The notes beneath the pieces are model-generated. The model was not told the origin of the DNA and did no database searches. It saw only the letters and a list, made by a program, of their open reading frames with translations. Below, piece by piece: positions 40,261 through 51,817 of a DNA stretch of 64,000 nucleotides. Numbering within the stretch: position 1 is the first letter of the stretch; each line of letters opens with the position of its first letter. A program made the position numbers and the translations under genes. The stretch spans positions 2,790,001 through 2,854,000 of the forward strand of contig NW_027184084.1 in assembly GCF_041296385.1 (NCBI RefSeq), written 5' to 3'. The stretch comes from Aphelocoma coerulescens. Lineage: Eukaryota; Chordata; Aves; Passeriformes; Corvidae.

Positions 40261-41247
40261 GTATGAATATAAGATAATAAGTTGTAAAAATACATGAGGA
40301 TTCAGCTTTTTAGATCCTTAAATTCAATGCAAATCCTATGGGTATGAATGTTCTGCATTGCTCAATTAAGATGATTATTCATGACAATCTTTGCTGTTTT
40401 ATCTTTCATAGGTTGCAGAGAAGGATGAGTAACAATTGCAAGTTATGGGTATTATTGATTGTAATCTGTTCAGTGCTTTGCCTTATTATCTTATATGCAT
40501 AGATGTGTAGAGAAGTATACTCTCGATTTCTTAGAATCAGTTACTGTAGATGTCTTATGCTCTTAATATAATAGCATGAATTCACCGACTTTTCATAAAA
40601 GGCATTATTCAGAAGATATTATTTGATGTTACACATGTGCGTTTCTTTAGTAGTTTACAATTTGTTTATGGTACCATTAGCTACTTAGCTAAGGATAAAT
40701 GACAAAGTCGACTGCTTTACAAACTTTCACATACTGTTGTGTACCTACCTGTAAGAGATGTATCTTTTTAAGAAACTTTCCCAGCTGCCATTACTACAGG
40801 TCTGTTTCTAGGATATGTTAGGGAAACCTTTTCAGTTAAGGCCTTGGCTCTGGCCAAGCCCTGGCCCTACCTGGTTGGAAGGCATACCTACAGACCCAGG
40901 TGTTTCTGCACTAAAAACGTAATTGAGTCACTTTGACTTGCCAATTTGGGCTTCTAAAAGCTGGACCCCCTTTTGAGGTAAACTTAGGAGCCTTGCCTGG
41001 GAAGGTTCTCCAGGTCCTCATTCTGAAATGGGGCTCACCAGCTACTGTAGAATCTGGGTGATGGTACAATATTTAGGCAATTGAAAGTGTATTGTTCTAA
41101 GTTACTATCCTTTTATCACGTGCTGTGGCTTATATGTATTATCCTGTTTGTTCTTGCTCAGTGTGACTTTACTGTCTCATTACATGAATTCACTTGCTTT
41201 TATGTTGCCTTCACATTTAAAGTGACAGATGTGCAGGTTATCACAAA
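40261..41247. other. 1-kb stretch without gene
   Basis: AT-rich and mostly featureless. A 74-codon frame at 41081-41305 has a hydrophobic start and runs into a polypurine-like tract, so it may be the decayed 3' internal end of an ERV, but no domain is recognisable. Confidence 0.4.
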
Positions 41248-41723
41248 ACAAAAAGGGGGAATATGGCTCCCCAGGAGCATTTGGGTAATGCAATATTTAT
41301 GTTAAAAGTTTTTGCAGGCAGATCATCAATTTGATCCCCAGAAGAGTGATGCCAGTCTGAAGATTTGAGCATGTGAGACCAATTTCTAAAAAGGCTTTAT
41401 GTAAGAATTCACAATTGGGTGTGCAGTGACAAGGCCTAGCTGATTTACTAACCTAGGAAAGAAGGTATGCATGTGTTTTATTGCCAACAGGTCTAACGTG
41501 GTTACCTGCCTGACCTGACAAACATCAATCGCCTCCAAGAAAATAAGGCCCAGCGAGAAGAAAAATGACCTCTTCACCATCTAGCTCTCGTGGCTAAAGC
41601 AGGAGCAGCGGTAGGACTGCCAGAAACATGGCTAGGCCTGGGAGCTTACGAAGGCGGCCTGCCAACAGAGGCCTTGTGTCCTACTGTATCTACCATCACA
41701 TTATTGTGTTCCTGCTGACCTTC
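41248..41723 (+). repeat. possible polypurine tract and decayed LTR
   Basis: CAAAAAGGGGGAATA at 41249-41263 is followed by TGGCTCCCC, as at an internal/LTR junction. No partner LTR or clear end was found. Confidence 0.3.
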
Positions 41724-42347
41724 TGTGCTGGTTTGGACAAATTAGGAGGAAAATATCCTCTGATAGAAGGCAGGTTACAACCACCCTCCCCCACCAGGTT
41801 TGGGAAAAAAAAAAGAAATTTTCCTCAGAGGAAAGTGAAAGAGATAAAAACTATTTATTTAACAAACACACGGGAAAAGGATAATAATGCTAAATAATAA
41901 AACCTCTCTCTGTGGAGAGAAACCTGGGAAAATTTCAGAGTCCTTCTGTAGATGTGGTCTCTCTCCTCCTCCTCGGAGCTGGGTCATGGGCCCACCTCCA
42001 GGGCCTTGGTGGAAAATTCTCCTGATGTGTTCTGGTGTTGAAACAGTCCAGAAGAGAAGAAGGGAAAAACCGAAGTCCCAGGAAAAACAAAGTTCAACTC
42101 TCTGTCTCCCTCCAGAGAAAAGGAGCCGAAAGCTGGCTGAAAAACAAGAAAGGTGCTTCCTCCGCTCTTGCTGCTGCAGAAGCAAGGAGTGTGTATCTGT
42201 GGCCTTGAACAACTGTTTTGAAAAGTCCGCTTGGTTTTTTCCTCTTCCCCCTCTCAGGCTCAGTTTAAAGGCACAGAAAGGCACAAAATTAATTTCTGGG
42301 CATAGAGCAGCGATAGGGGATACACATCATAAAGTCACCCCAAGACT
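41724..42347 (-). repeat. solo LTR of the ERV-7 family
   Basis: On the minus strand it matches the ERV-7 LTR along its length, from a TCTTGGGG start (42347) to a GTCCAAACCAGCACA end. Divergence is clearly greater than between the two ERV-7 LTRs. No clean 5-bp duplication is left, consistent with an older insertion. Confidence 0.8.
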
Positions 42348-43170
42348 AAGAAGACTTAGAAAGATTCAGAAGTTTAGTCTTTCTTTTATCACTTGTACTC
42401 TTGTTTTAATATTTAGAGCTATTGCCCTGTATTTCTATAATTGCAGGGGTATTCATGAACTAATTTTGTTACAGAGTGAGATATTTGCAAGCAGGTAGAG
42501 CTTGGGGGGTTGAGGACAGAAGAAACTGGTCTAATTTTTCCCTCAGGCAGGAGGAATTTTTATTGTTTATCTCTTTCTTTAGCAGTGTCCATTTGCATTT
42601 CTGAAGTTGCTTTTTTGGTTGCCACACATACACACACAGAGGTAAATTTGCATATACACACAGATATGTTTTAAAAGGAAAGTTAAAGTATTTGAGTGAA
42701 CTCTGTGGTTATCACAGAAAATATAGGAACATTTTTTTAGTAGTGGAGAGTAGATAGAACATTTACTTTTGTAATTACAGTTTGATTCACTGGTTATTAG
42801 TTCTTCGGAGTTTCACCTTTTAGAGGGAATTTAGTATTTAACTAAAGGCAGACACTCATAAACTATCATTTATGTGTAAATGTGTTTGGGACAGTTTTAG
42901 TGAAAAGATTTTGGTTAGGATTAAGTTTTGAGAATCAATTTTTAAATACTGGCTTCTGTTTGCCTTTTTTATTAGTCAAGCAGAAGAGTTGCAAGTAGAA
43001 TGCATTTTAAATACAATGCTTTTGTTTTAAAATCTTAATTACATTAAAACAGATTTTAGTACTGTAAGAGATAACACTTTTTATTAGAGTTAGTTTAACC
43101 AATTTTAATTTTTTTCTAAAACTTAAGTGTAGTGGGTTGGGTTTGTAACCAGGCAGAAACACCAATTTAG
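42348..43170. other. stretch without gene
   Basis: AT-rich, with a short CA-rich patch near 42625-42660. Nothing supported. Confidence 0.5.
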
Positions 43171-44061
43171 TGTAGTGGTTTGGTGCAAAATACTCATTAC
43201 TGTTTATCTTCTTTGAGATAAGAATTAGGAGAAACACAAAGCAGGCACCAAACTTGAAAGAATATAAAGAAGTTTATTAACAGACCTAAAAGAGGGGAAA
43301 AAAAATTATACCACCTTCAGAACTCTCCTCCTCCCCCCACCTTCCTCCCTTCTCCCACTGACAATGTAAAAAGACAACCCTTAAGATGTTCAGTCTGTTT
43401 ACCACTTCCAAATAACCTTGTTCAGTCCATTTAGAAAGAGAAGTCTCTTCTTGCTCGTGCTATGAAAACATTATCACAATGAGACAGCCGTCCACTTCCA
43501 AATATTGTTCAGTCCATTTAGGAAGAGGAGTCTCTCTGCTCGCATGCGAGCCCCTTCCCCTGACTTGCAGCTTTTCCCACAACTGCTTTCGAGGGTCCAC
43601 TCTTGAAGTTTTTTGGGGTACAATTTTAAGGTTGAGCCGTTCAGAAACAAAAGTTCTCTTCACCCATCTCTGGGAGCATTTCATCTCTAAGAACAGAGGC
43701 CCTTTTCCTTTCCTGGGAGCAAAGGGTCTTCCTCATCTTCATCTTTAGAACTATCTCTGGGAGCATCTCTAGGAACTGAGGTTTTCTCCTTTCCCATTTG
43801 GAGCAAAAGTCCTCATCGCTTCCATCTCTTCCTGTTCAAACTTCTCATTAAATTACAGCTGCGTCAGCGTCTGCCTATCTCAGCGCAGGTGCTTTTGCTT
43901 ACAAGTTGAACACTCCACCCCCCATATCTTCACGAAATTACAACGGGATACTCTGATATATCATAGCTTCACAACAGAATTTCAGCTTTAAGCATCTCCT
44001 TTCTCTCTTCCCTCAGGTTTTCAGCTCTTCACAGCAATAAAAGGGTTAATCTCACCTTGGC
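43171..44061 (-). repeat. candidate ERVL-type LTR (limits approximate)
   Basis: It begins on plus with TGTAGTGGTTTGGTGC, a sequence I associate with songbird ERVL LTRs, and has AATAAAC on the minus strand near 43273. A GC-rich block follows at 44060-44290. The right limit is not determined. Confidence 0.4.
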
Positions 44062-44523
44062 CTTGCAGCTGGAATGTGGCTTATCGAAGCGGAGAGGGGG
44101 AGAGCCAAGATGCTCTGGCTGCCCACAGCAGGGCTGTGGGGGGGGCTGCAGGTGGAACAGGCCCATCTCTCCAGGATGGCCGTGGCCCGGCCCAGCCTGG
44201 CCCAAGCAGGGCCTGGGCCGGGCCCACTGGCCCCCGCACGGGGCCCGCGGCCACCTGTCCCAGCGCCAGAAAAGAGAGAGAGCTTGGGGGGGAGTTTGTC
44301 TATTCTTAAGTGCATATCACAGAGGTGGCCACAATTTTAAGTGGCTTAAAGAATTGTCCATATTCAAACTGGCCAGCTGATAGGTTCTGTCAGGTCATGG
44401 GGAAAACTGTAAGCACTCCTTTGTGAGAACATCACTTTCAAAACTAGGCTAGCTAACCCATGACATTAAGTTTAGCTTTTTGGTTTCTGTAGGAGTACTT
44501 AAAAGAGATTTCAAATTTTAGTG
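44062..44523. other. stretch without gene
   Basis: A GC-rich block (44080-44290) followed by AT-rich sequence; overlapping short frames look spurious. Confidence 0.45.
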
Positions 44524-44885
44524 TTAACTACAAAATTTTAAAAGTTTCTTTGCTCCTACAGAGGAGTAATGTGGGTAATTAAAAGCTTTTGAAATGCAGG
44601 CATGTGTCGAGGTAGCTGGCTCACGGGTCTTAGGATTTGTGGCCTTTCCCTGCTGTAAAGGAGTGTTAGGCTTTGGGTTTTTTTCCTGTTCAAGTGAGGG
44701 TTTGAATAGTCGCTTTTCCTCCCCCCACTTTTCCGAAAGCAGTTTTCGAGAGCTAAGGTAGTTGTTATCCATTTTCCTACTAAACAATTTTTTAGCACAG
44801 TTGGGGTTTTTCTCAGCAACGATTTTAATACTTTAAGGTCCACCTATGCAAAGGCAGGAATACCTGCATCTGTATGTTTGTGTTA
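44524..44885 (-). pseudogene. gag: ERV-9 gag relic, downstream part
   Basis: Basic, Lys/Pro-rich minus-strand segment with at least one frame change (44787-44524 and 44843-44556). It is joined to the gag piece at 51818 once ERV-8 is removed. No knuckle or domain is clear. Confidence 0.4.
44880..44885. repeat. ERV-8 target site duplication, left (GTGTTA)
   Basis: It matches GTGTTG at 51812-51817 at five of six bases. Confidence 0.6.
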
Positions 44886-44914
44886 TGTGGTAGCTGGTGA
44901 ACATACATTACAAG
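44886..44914 (+). repeat. ERV-8 5' LTR, left fragment
   Basis: TGTGGTAGCTGGTGAACATACATTACAAG matches the start of the 3' LTR at 51375. It is cut after CAAG by LTR-D1 and resumes at 46433. Confidence 0.8.
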
Positions 44915-46432
44915 TGAGTCAAGATTATGAAGAGTTAAACTTTAGCTAAGAGTTAAAAGCAATTTGTACTGATTGAACCAGCCAAGAAGTATAGTGCCAT
45001 TCACTATTATGTACCTGTCTGAAACTTTGCTTATAGTAAATGAACTGTCATAAGGACAAAAGAAGATGGTAGAATTATAGCTAGCACCTAGATTGCATGA
45101 TCAAATACAGGCAGGAGGTATAGACCGTCTCCAGAAGGCTTGCCGAGGCCTGCCCACAATAGAAGGTAGAAAGTTCATGGTGATGAAGAGATCCCTGACT
45201 TCAGCTTTCAAGACCACTGACTCAAATCAAGACCACCGACCCAAATGAAGAAAAGAATTGTGCACATGCAAAGGACTAGTAACCTCATTTTAGTAGGAAG
45301 CGGGAATGGGAGGTACTGGAGATATGTATATGATTAATATGTAACACTTTGTGAAATGAACAGAGGGCAAATAACCGTGTAAGTCACTGGCATGTCTCTA
45401 GGAGGCGACTCCCGGGCTGCCCGCCGGTGTAATAAACATACCACTTTCTAACTTTAATTAGTGTTGGGGTTTTAGGAGCTCTCCTGTTTTGTTTTTGGTT
45501 TTTTTTGTTTTCTGTTAAAGGAATTTTCCCCATATGTGTTGCTAGGGGGACAAATAGCTGGGTACTTAAGAAAAACAAAGACCTAGCAACTGCAGGTGGG
45601 GTGCATCTGGCTACTCTTTTGTTTCACCTGGGTGTGGCAGTCAGTCAGTTCCTGGCGTTTGGACAGAGAGAGAGGCTGTTTTGTCGGCTGCTTGTCCTTC
45701 TGCCAGAGAAACCCCGGGATCCCAAGCCTGCCTTCCCTACCCCGCTGGGAGCTGGGCCGTGGCCACCCTGCCCCTACCGCTGCTTTGAACCTTCGCTGTG
45801 TTGTAGCCCTGCTCGCCCTGCCTGCCCAGACCTCCGGGGAGTTCTCCGTTCAGATACATCTCGTCTGCCACCTGGGATTTGTGCTTGTCCCTGCCGTTCC
45901 AGCCTGCTGTTCCTGAGGGTCCGGCCGGACACCGGGATCGGCTGCCCAGGGGTTTGTGAAGCCTTTGTTCCATCCCTCCCTGGGATCCCAGGCCACCAGT
46001 GCCGCGTGCTCCCTGAGCTCGTTTCGGAGCGCCCCCTGCAGCCGCGGGGGAACCATCACACCTGTCCTTCTCACCGGGAGCCGCCAGCGTCCCTGCTGGC
46101 TGCGAGTGGAACTGCACCCAAGGGGAAAGGGCCTGACAGCCGAGAAGGCTGGGACTGGGTTTGTGATTGCTGTTACTGCCATAGTTATTGTTGTTTTTTT
46201 GCCTTGTTATACACATATAGATATATAATAGTAAAGAACTGTTATTCCTATTTCCCACATCTTTGCCTAAAAGCCCCTTGATTTCAAATTATAATAACTC
46301 GGAGGGAAGGGGGTTGCATCTGCCATTCCAAGGGAGGCTCCTGCCTTCCTTAGCAGACACCTGTCTTTCAAACCAAGACAAGTAGTTAGAGAGTTTTTGT
46401 CTGTGAATACTGGTTTTTTAACGATTCACAAG
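44911..46432 (+). mobile_element. LTR-D1 solo LTR (with LTR-B1 inside) and CAAG duplication
   Basis: CAAG at 44911-44914 and 46429-46432 flank a gammaretrovirus-type LTR running TGAGTCAAG to ACGATTCA (44915-46428). Removing LTR-B1 leaves about 595 bp. AATAAAC lies near 45431. Same family as 49427-50088 (minus) and about 59930-60633. Confidence 0.85.
45462..46380 (+). repeat. LTR-B1 solo LTR
   Basis: TGTTGGGGTTTTAG to AACCAAGACA, 919 bp, closely related to 51961-52888. The flanks ATTAG and AGTAG differ at one of five bases. The GC-rich middle gives long frames (45505-46281) that are not conserved in frame with the second copy. Confidence 0.8.
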
Positions 46433-46838
46433 GGACAGAGTTTTCAGTAAGACAAGTCCCTAGAACCACAAGAACCACTTCATGTTAGGGTGGCCAAAAA
46501 GGCTTCTCCCAGGATGCTTGTTCTGTGATGTTAATCTATCCCTGTTTGAATTCCCCAGTTGGCTGTTAGCCTCTACCCCTCGTCACTCCCCCAGAGCTTC
46601 CCCATTGGTCCCCATTCCCTAGTCCTGCCTTTTCCCCACCCCCAGATAAAACTGTGAGCTTCGGGATCATGTTCGTATTTGCCTCTGCAACCTTTGACAG
46701 TGTAGAAGCAATAAATGCTCGTGCCGGAACGCATGCAAATACCCTTCTCGACTCTTTGCTACCGACTATATTACTGAACCCACCCGTCCTTCTGTGGGTG
46801 CATGCAGGACCGCATGGAGCCGGGCAGGGACAGTATTA
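46433..46838 (+). repeat. ERV-8 5' LTR, right fragment
   Basis: Matches 51408-51811. TATA-like GATAAAAC near 46646, poly(A) signal AATAAA near 46710. The terminus is CAGTATTA, followed after AA by the primer site. Confidence 0.85.
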
Positions 46839-46840
46839 AA

Positions 46841-46858
46841 TGGCACATCAACGTGGAT
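46841..46858 (+). other. ERV-8 primer binding site
   Basis: TGGCACATCAACGTGGAT starts two bases after the LTR end. tRNA not assigned. Confidence 0.5.
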
Positions 46859-47119
46859 GGCCTCGGACCATCCCTGACAGCGTCTCCAGTAGTTCCTGGA
46901 TTTAAGTTACATTTGAGCAGCCATAGCCCCAAAGAAACCTCTGAGTTCTATCAGGGGCTTGGCAGGGGAGACCAACAACCTTCTGGGGAAAGAGAAGACT
47001 GGTCTAAAGTCGGTGGACCAACCTCAAGAATTTTATTTGACCCTCTAAGGTAATACGGGTCACTTTTGTATCCTTTTTTGTTAATTGCCTTTTATCTCAA
47101 GGGTTGGGAAGAGAGGGAG

Positions 47120-48061
47120 ATGGGGGCAGAGTTCTCTCATGTCCTGCAGGAAGCTTTTCTCCCAGTTCTAAGACTCCTTGTTTGTGGGAATTTTCATTAT
47201 ACAAGGGAAGGTTTGAAATATTTTTTTCAGTGGTTATTTAAGCAGTGGTTAGTTGAGTATTTAAAACGCTTTGTGTGATGGTTGTTTATGTCGGGAAAAG
47301 GTTATTTGCTTTATAAGCTAGCAAAAGCTGTTGATAGTCTTGTGAAATGGTTGAGAAATGCTAACCCCAGTTAAAAAAACCCTTTACCGCTTTCCTCTCC
47401 CTGCATCCCTGTTCCCTCTGCCCTGCTTCAAGAGAAACTGGGAGGTGGATTCTGCCAGAGTGCACAGGTCTGCTATCGTCTGCCTGCCTCCTCCCGATTT
47501 CTTTTGTTCCCTGCCCAGGGTAGCGATGGCCGGGCTACCCCGAATTCCTCCCCAGACCTCTTCCCTGTACCCACTTCCCCGGTTTTGTCTACTTCAAATT
47601 TGCTCCAAGATTGCGGTGGCAGCAGAATCGGTCCCGCAATCCCAGCTGATACCTTTATTTTTAATTCTGCTGCCTCCACTCCCCTCAAACAAAATGGCGG
47701 ACACCACGTGGAAGCCCCCGCGGGAGTGGCGGGCTTTTCGCCCATGTGCGGTCCCCTTCCCCCACCTGCTCCCACTTACGTTACTGTGCGCGGTCCCTCT
47801 TCCATCCCTAGCCCCCCACAGGCATTGATATGTATTGCGTCGGGCCCTTCCCCCTTTGGCGGGGGTACCCCCCCAGCCACAGATCCTGCCTCTCCCTCCT
47901 GTGTCCCTGTGCCCTCCATTGGTAGTCCTGCTCGTGAGACCCAACCCACCTCACATTCCCACGTGGCCAAGACTGAGAGTGGGGGTGGTATCAGCCAGGG
48001 AGACTCCGGGACACTCCGCATGCGCTGCCCATGTCTCCTTCCCTTTGCTACCCAGCCATAG
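47120..48061 (+). pseudogene. gag: ERV-8 gag fragment
   Basis: It starts MGAEFS, a myristoylation signal, with a matrix segment clearly related to the ERV-6 matrix (Trp/Phe-rich helix ending FFQWLFKQW). The frame stops at 47278. A Pro-rich region then runs in changing frames to 48061 and shares the KMA-x-x-TW segment with ERV-6. Capsid is missing; LTR-E1 follows directly. Confidence 0.65.
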
Positions 48062-48064
48062 TGA

Positions 48065-48502
48065 TGATGCCTTAGGTCTTAACTTTTATATTTTTCAAAT
48101 TCTGTACTGCTTAGTGTGTAACTCTGAAGTTTCTTGTAGCCTGTTAATTTCTGCTCTCTCATGCTAAGTAGACATAATAAAGCCTCTCCAGGCCTGCTCT
48201 CCAAGGACACCTAGACTGTCCTAGGCCAAAAAGTATAAACCAAAGAGCCTCAAAGGGGGGATAAGCTGAGGGGAATTACATCATTAAACTGAAGCTTTAA
48301 TTGGAGAATTAACCCTGATATGCAAATGAACCAAACCTATAAAAGTGTGAAGAACTTGTGACCTGTCATCCATCTTGGGGTCCATATTGGCAGTAGCCTC
48401 TGGCCCCCAGGGGGTACCTTTGAAGGCCTTTCAAATAAATACCTACTTTTATTCCCTTACTCCTGTCTAGTCTCTGTGTCTAGGAGGCCTCTTAAGGCAT
48501 CA
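48065..48502 (+). repeat. LTR-E1
   Basis: 438 bp with perfect 7-bp inverted ends, TGATGCC and GGCATCA. It matches the ERV-10 LTR on the minus strand at 58864-59290. TATAAAAG near 48340, AATAAATAC near 48435. No target duplication is visible, so it may have arrived by recombination or lost one flank. Confidence 0.85.
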
Positions 48503-49426
48503 GTTCAGCTGCGACTATGTGTGCTAGAGCGCAAGGTGCTGCGAGAGCTGCTGCACGAACACAGCTTCCGCACCTGCTTCATGAGGGGAGATTGCAAAGC
48601 GTTTGGCCCGCCTGCTCCAAGCCCTGTGCTGGATCAGCTGCCTCCCCAGGGCTCAGCCTGCCCCTCAGCGCCAGCTCCACACCCTGGCCGGCAGCCCCAG
48701 CAAAAGCCGGGAGTGAAGCGGCAATGAGTCCCCCGCAAAGCCCGCGGGGCCGCCCCGGCGCCTCGACCCCGGCGGGTTCCACCTGCGTCTAAAAAAGGCA
48801 GCATTCAGGGACTCTCTGAGAGTCTTGAGACAGCCTGACGATACTAAAGACAGAGGGGGTCTAGTGGCGTTCAAACACAGACTGAAGACGTGACGATACC
48901 TGTGGCAGGTGATACAAAAGCCAGACCCCGCTGCTCTCAGTCTCCCCAGTGGCGCCGCAGCAGAGAGGCAGTGGCTGCAAGCCCCCACAGAGAGCCCTAA
49001 GGCAGCAGCCAGCAAGCAGCATGCTCAGCCCAGACAAAGGGCTAGCGGCCGTCCCCTTCGGTCTTCTGACCGATGCCAGACCTTTCTTCTCCTGCGGCAG
49101 CTTAGACGGGGTGCAAGCTCAGTCGCTTTTCTCCCCCGTCGCCGCTGTCGCCGAGCCCACCCGCAACCCACTGCCCGCTCGTGCCTGGCTGCCTCCCCCT
49201 ACCGAGGCGGGGGCATGCCCAAACCAGCCACGCTGCTAGCCTGGGACCGAGCCACAGCTCGCCCTGGCCACCCACATGGCGTGGGAGTTGAAGGGACAGT
49301 TTGTTGTCGTTTTCAACCTAGTGGACTTGGCTTCCCCCGCTGTGACAGCAGACTGGGGCTGGCTCCTGGGGAGACATTCTGCCCCGGCTGCCCCTGCTCG
49401 CCCCTGCCGTTCCTTCACTGCCGCGG
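48503..49426. other. GC-rich stretch without supported gene
   Basis: Several overlapping frames rich in Pro/Ala/Ser, as in a decayed gag linker, but no domain is recognisable. Probably ERV-8 or ERV-10-family interior. Confidence 0.4.
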
Positions 49427-50088
49427 TGATTCGTTAAATCCCAATATCCACGGACAAAAGACCCTATAACTAATTAAAGTTAGAAAGTGGTATGTTTATT
49501 CAGGCACCGGAGGGCGGCATGGGAGTAGCCTCGTAAAGACATGCCAGCAAAGTACAAGGTTCTTCATTCTCTATTTATTACAAAGTTTTACATCTTCTAC
49601 ATATGTATGACCCCAGCACCTCCCATCCTTTGCTTCGTATTAAAATGAAATCATTAGTCTTTCACACATGCGCAGTTTCTCTCTTGAATTGGGTCGGTGG
49701 TCTTGAATTGGGTCAGTGGTCCTGAAAGATGAAGTCAGGAATGTCTTCCTCACAGTGACCTTTTTACCTTCTTGCTGTTGGCAGGCCTTCATGACCTCTT
49801 GGTGCAACCCAAGATCTCCCACTTTTGATTAATTATTACGAAACCCAGGTGCTGTTCTTAGTTCTATTGGTTTCAATTAGTTTCAATTTGTTTTGATGAC
49901 AGTTCATTTATTCTGTTTCCTCCTACAAACAAAACTTAGAATATAATGGCAAATAATACATCACTTAGCTCTAGCTTAGGCATCTACTAATCATTAACTT
50001 ATCTTTTGTTTCTCTACTCTGTATCTTAATTAATACAATTTTCTTCTAACTCTTAGCTAAAATTTTAACCTTTTAGAACCTTGACTCA
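49427..50088 (-). repeat. LTR-D2
   Basis: The minus strand TGAGTCAAGG to AACGAATCA, 662 bp, same family as LTR-D1. AATAAAC on minus near 49497. Flanks GCGG and GCAG differ at one of four bases. Confidence 0.8.
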
Positions 50089-51363
50089 GCAGCACTGCAG
50101 AGCCGCGCCTTCTCCCCCCCCCCCCCCCCCCCCGCCGCTGTTATGCAAATGTCCTGAGGCTACCAAGCCGCAGCCGCTGCCACTCTGCTCCCCCAGCTGT
50201 GAGAACCCCACCCGCATGGTGCCTTTCACCTCAGCCCCAGCCCTGCCAGCAAATTCCACCCCCGTGCTGCATGAGAAGCAGAACAAGAGGGGGGTAGCAG
50301 GAGCCAGGCTGTAGGACTCAGACTGTTCCCAGAGAGCTGTGATAACATCATAAGGGAAACAGGCGACCTGACCAGCTCACAGGTGCAGCTAGAGCAAGCA
50401 GAAAAGCAGCCAAAGAAACAGAATAGTGAATTCTCAGATTCTGATGCTGGGTGTAAAGATCAAAAGACTGGAGTGAAGAAGCCAAAGACCACAGATGATA
50501 CCTGGAAACTGCCACAGAAAAACAAGCCCTGCACCAGCCCAGCAAGCACCATTCCTGTGGACACAATGCCAACCAAGATGAACAGGGTGCAGTCAAAAGA
50601 TCAGACAACTGCTGCTTGGAAATGGAGACGATGCAAAACAGCACCGATGTCCATCATAGAAACAGACACACTGTCCCGTTACCAGAACTGTGACCAAAAC
50701 TTCAAAAGGATAAGTCAAGACACCCTTGGTGTCTCCCCAGATCTTACCTCTTCTGTTGCTTTCCCAACAGTTAATTTCCCCTACCACCACCCCTTTGCTT
50801 TGCCTTTCCCACAACCACACTCCCCAATACCCCTACTGAGATATTTTCTGTTAACTTGCACTCCTCTCTTTATTTACTACTTGTTATTCATCCCCTAACC
50901 ACGTGTTCCCATACCTTTGTTTAGTTATACCATTCCCCTTTCCCAAGACCTTTAAGTAAAAGAGGGGGGAAGGGAAAGGCCCCCCCACCTGAAATTGCAA
51001 ATTTTTAACTTTGCTTAAAACCCCAACAGAAGCAACTGCTGGAGCCTGTGCCCACATTCACCACCATGATGCCCAGCACCCAGCACCTATCACCCTGCTG
51101 CCCTCTGGATGCTCCTGGTACCACCAGCAGTGAATGTTTGGACTGTGCCACAGCCCAAAGAGAACTGTGTTGCTTCAACCTCACCTCCGCCCGTGAGAGC
51201 ATCCATTCCAGCATCCAGAGAAAAATCCTCTAAAAGATTTGAGGACTTCTTGGAACATTGGGTTGTGGGTACTTCTGACCATTTTTGTTGTTTTGTGTAT
51301 GTTTGGTTGTTTGGGATATTTGGGTTTTGGGATCCCTGGGAGAGGCCCTTTTGTTTAATACAT
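50089..51363 (+). other. ERV-8 interior, unassigned
   Basis: It contains a C20 run at 50114-50133 and an open frame at 50383-50898 (Lys/Thr-rich start, hydrophobic end) that I do not recognise. Near 51230-51370 a short aromatic, membrane-like stretch could be the end of an env. Not enough to call a gene. Confidence 0.35.
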
Positions 51364-51374
51364 AAAGGAGGAAT
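51364..51374 (+). other. ERV-8 polypurine tract
   Basis: AAAGGAGGAAT lies directly before the 3' LTR. Confidence 0.65.
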
Positions 51375-51811
51375 TGTAGTGGCCTGTGAACATACATTAC
51401 AAGGGAGAGACAGTTTTCAGCAAGACAAGTCCCTAGAACCACAAGAACCACTTCATGTTAGGGTGGCCAAAAAGGCTTCTCCCAGGATGCTTGTTCTGTG
51501 ATGTTAATCTATCCCTGTTTGAATTCCCCAGTTGGCTGTTAACCTCTACCCCTCGTCACTCCCCCAGAGCTTCCCCATTGGTCCCCATTCCCTAGTCCTG
51601 CCTTTTCCCCACCCCCAGATAAAACTGTGAGCTTCGGGATCATGTTCATATTTGCCTCTGCAACCTTTGACAGTGTAGAAGCAATAAATGCTCGTGCCGG
51701 AACGCATGCAAATACCCTTCTCGACTCTTTGCTACCGACTATATTACTGAACCCACCCGTCCTTCTGTGGGTGCATGCAGGACCGCATGGAGCCGGGCAG
51801 GGACAGTATTA
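51375..51811 (+). repeat. ERV-8 3' LTR
   Basis: 437 bp, uninterrupted copy of the split 5' LTR, differing at only a few bases. Ends CAGTATTA. Confidence 0.85.
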
Positions 51812-51817
51812 GTGTTG

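Larger units (their letters stand above)
44886..51811 (+). mobile_element. ERV-8, decayed betaretrovirus-like provirus
   Basis: Paired LTRs of about 436 bp (the 5' one split by other LTRs), a PBS, a gag start like ERV-6 and a polypurine tract. The interior carries LTR-E1 and LTR-D2, and pol is not recognisable. The LTR pair remains very similar, so most interior loss and insertion happened fast or by recombination. Confidence 0.7.

Noticed and set aside
41724..42347. Target duplication for the ERV-7-family solo LTR
   Set aside because: CCTTC and AAGAA flanks do not match; none claimed.
45505..46281. 258-codon frame inside LTR-B1, with long frames also in LTR-B2
   Set aside because: The two LTR copies do not keep the same frame for the shared sequence, so it is GC-rich LTR DNA rather than a gene.
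50383..50898. 172-codon open frame in the ERV-8 interior
   Set aside because: No recognisable domain, motif or relative in the window; kept only as part of an unassigned stretch.
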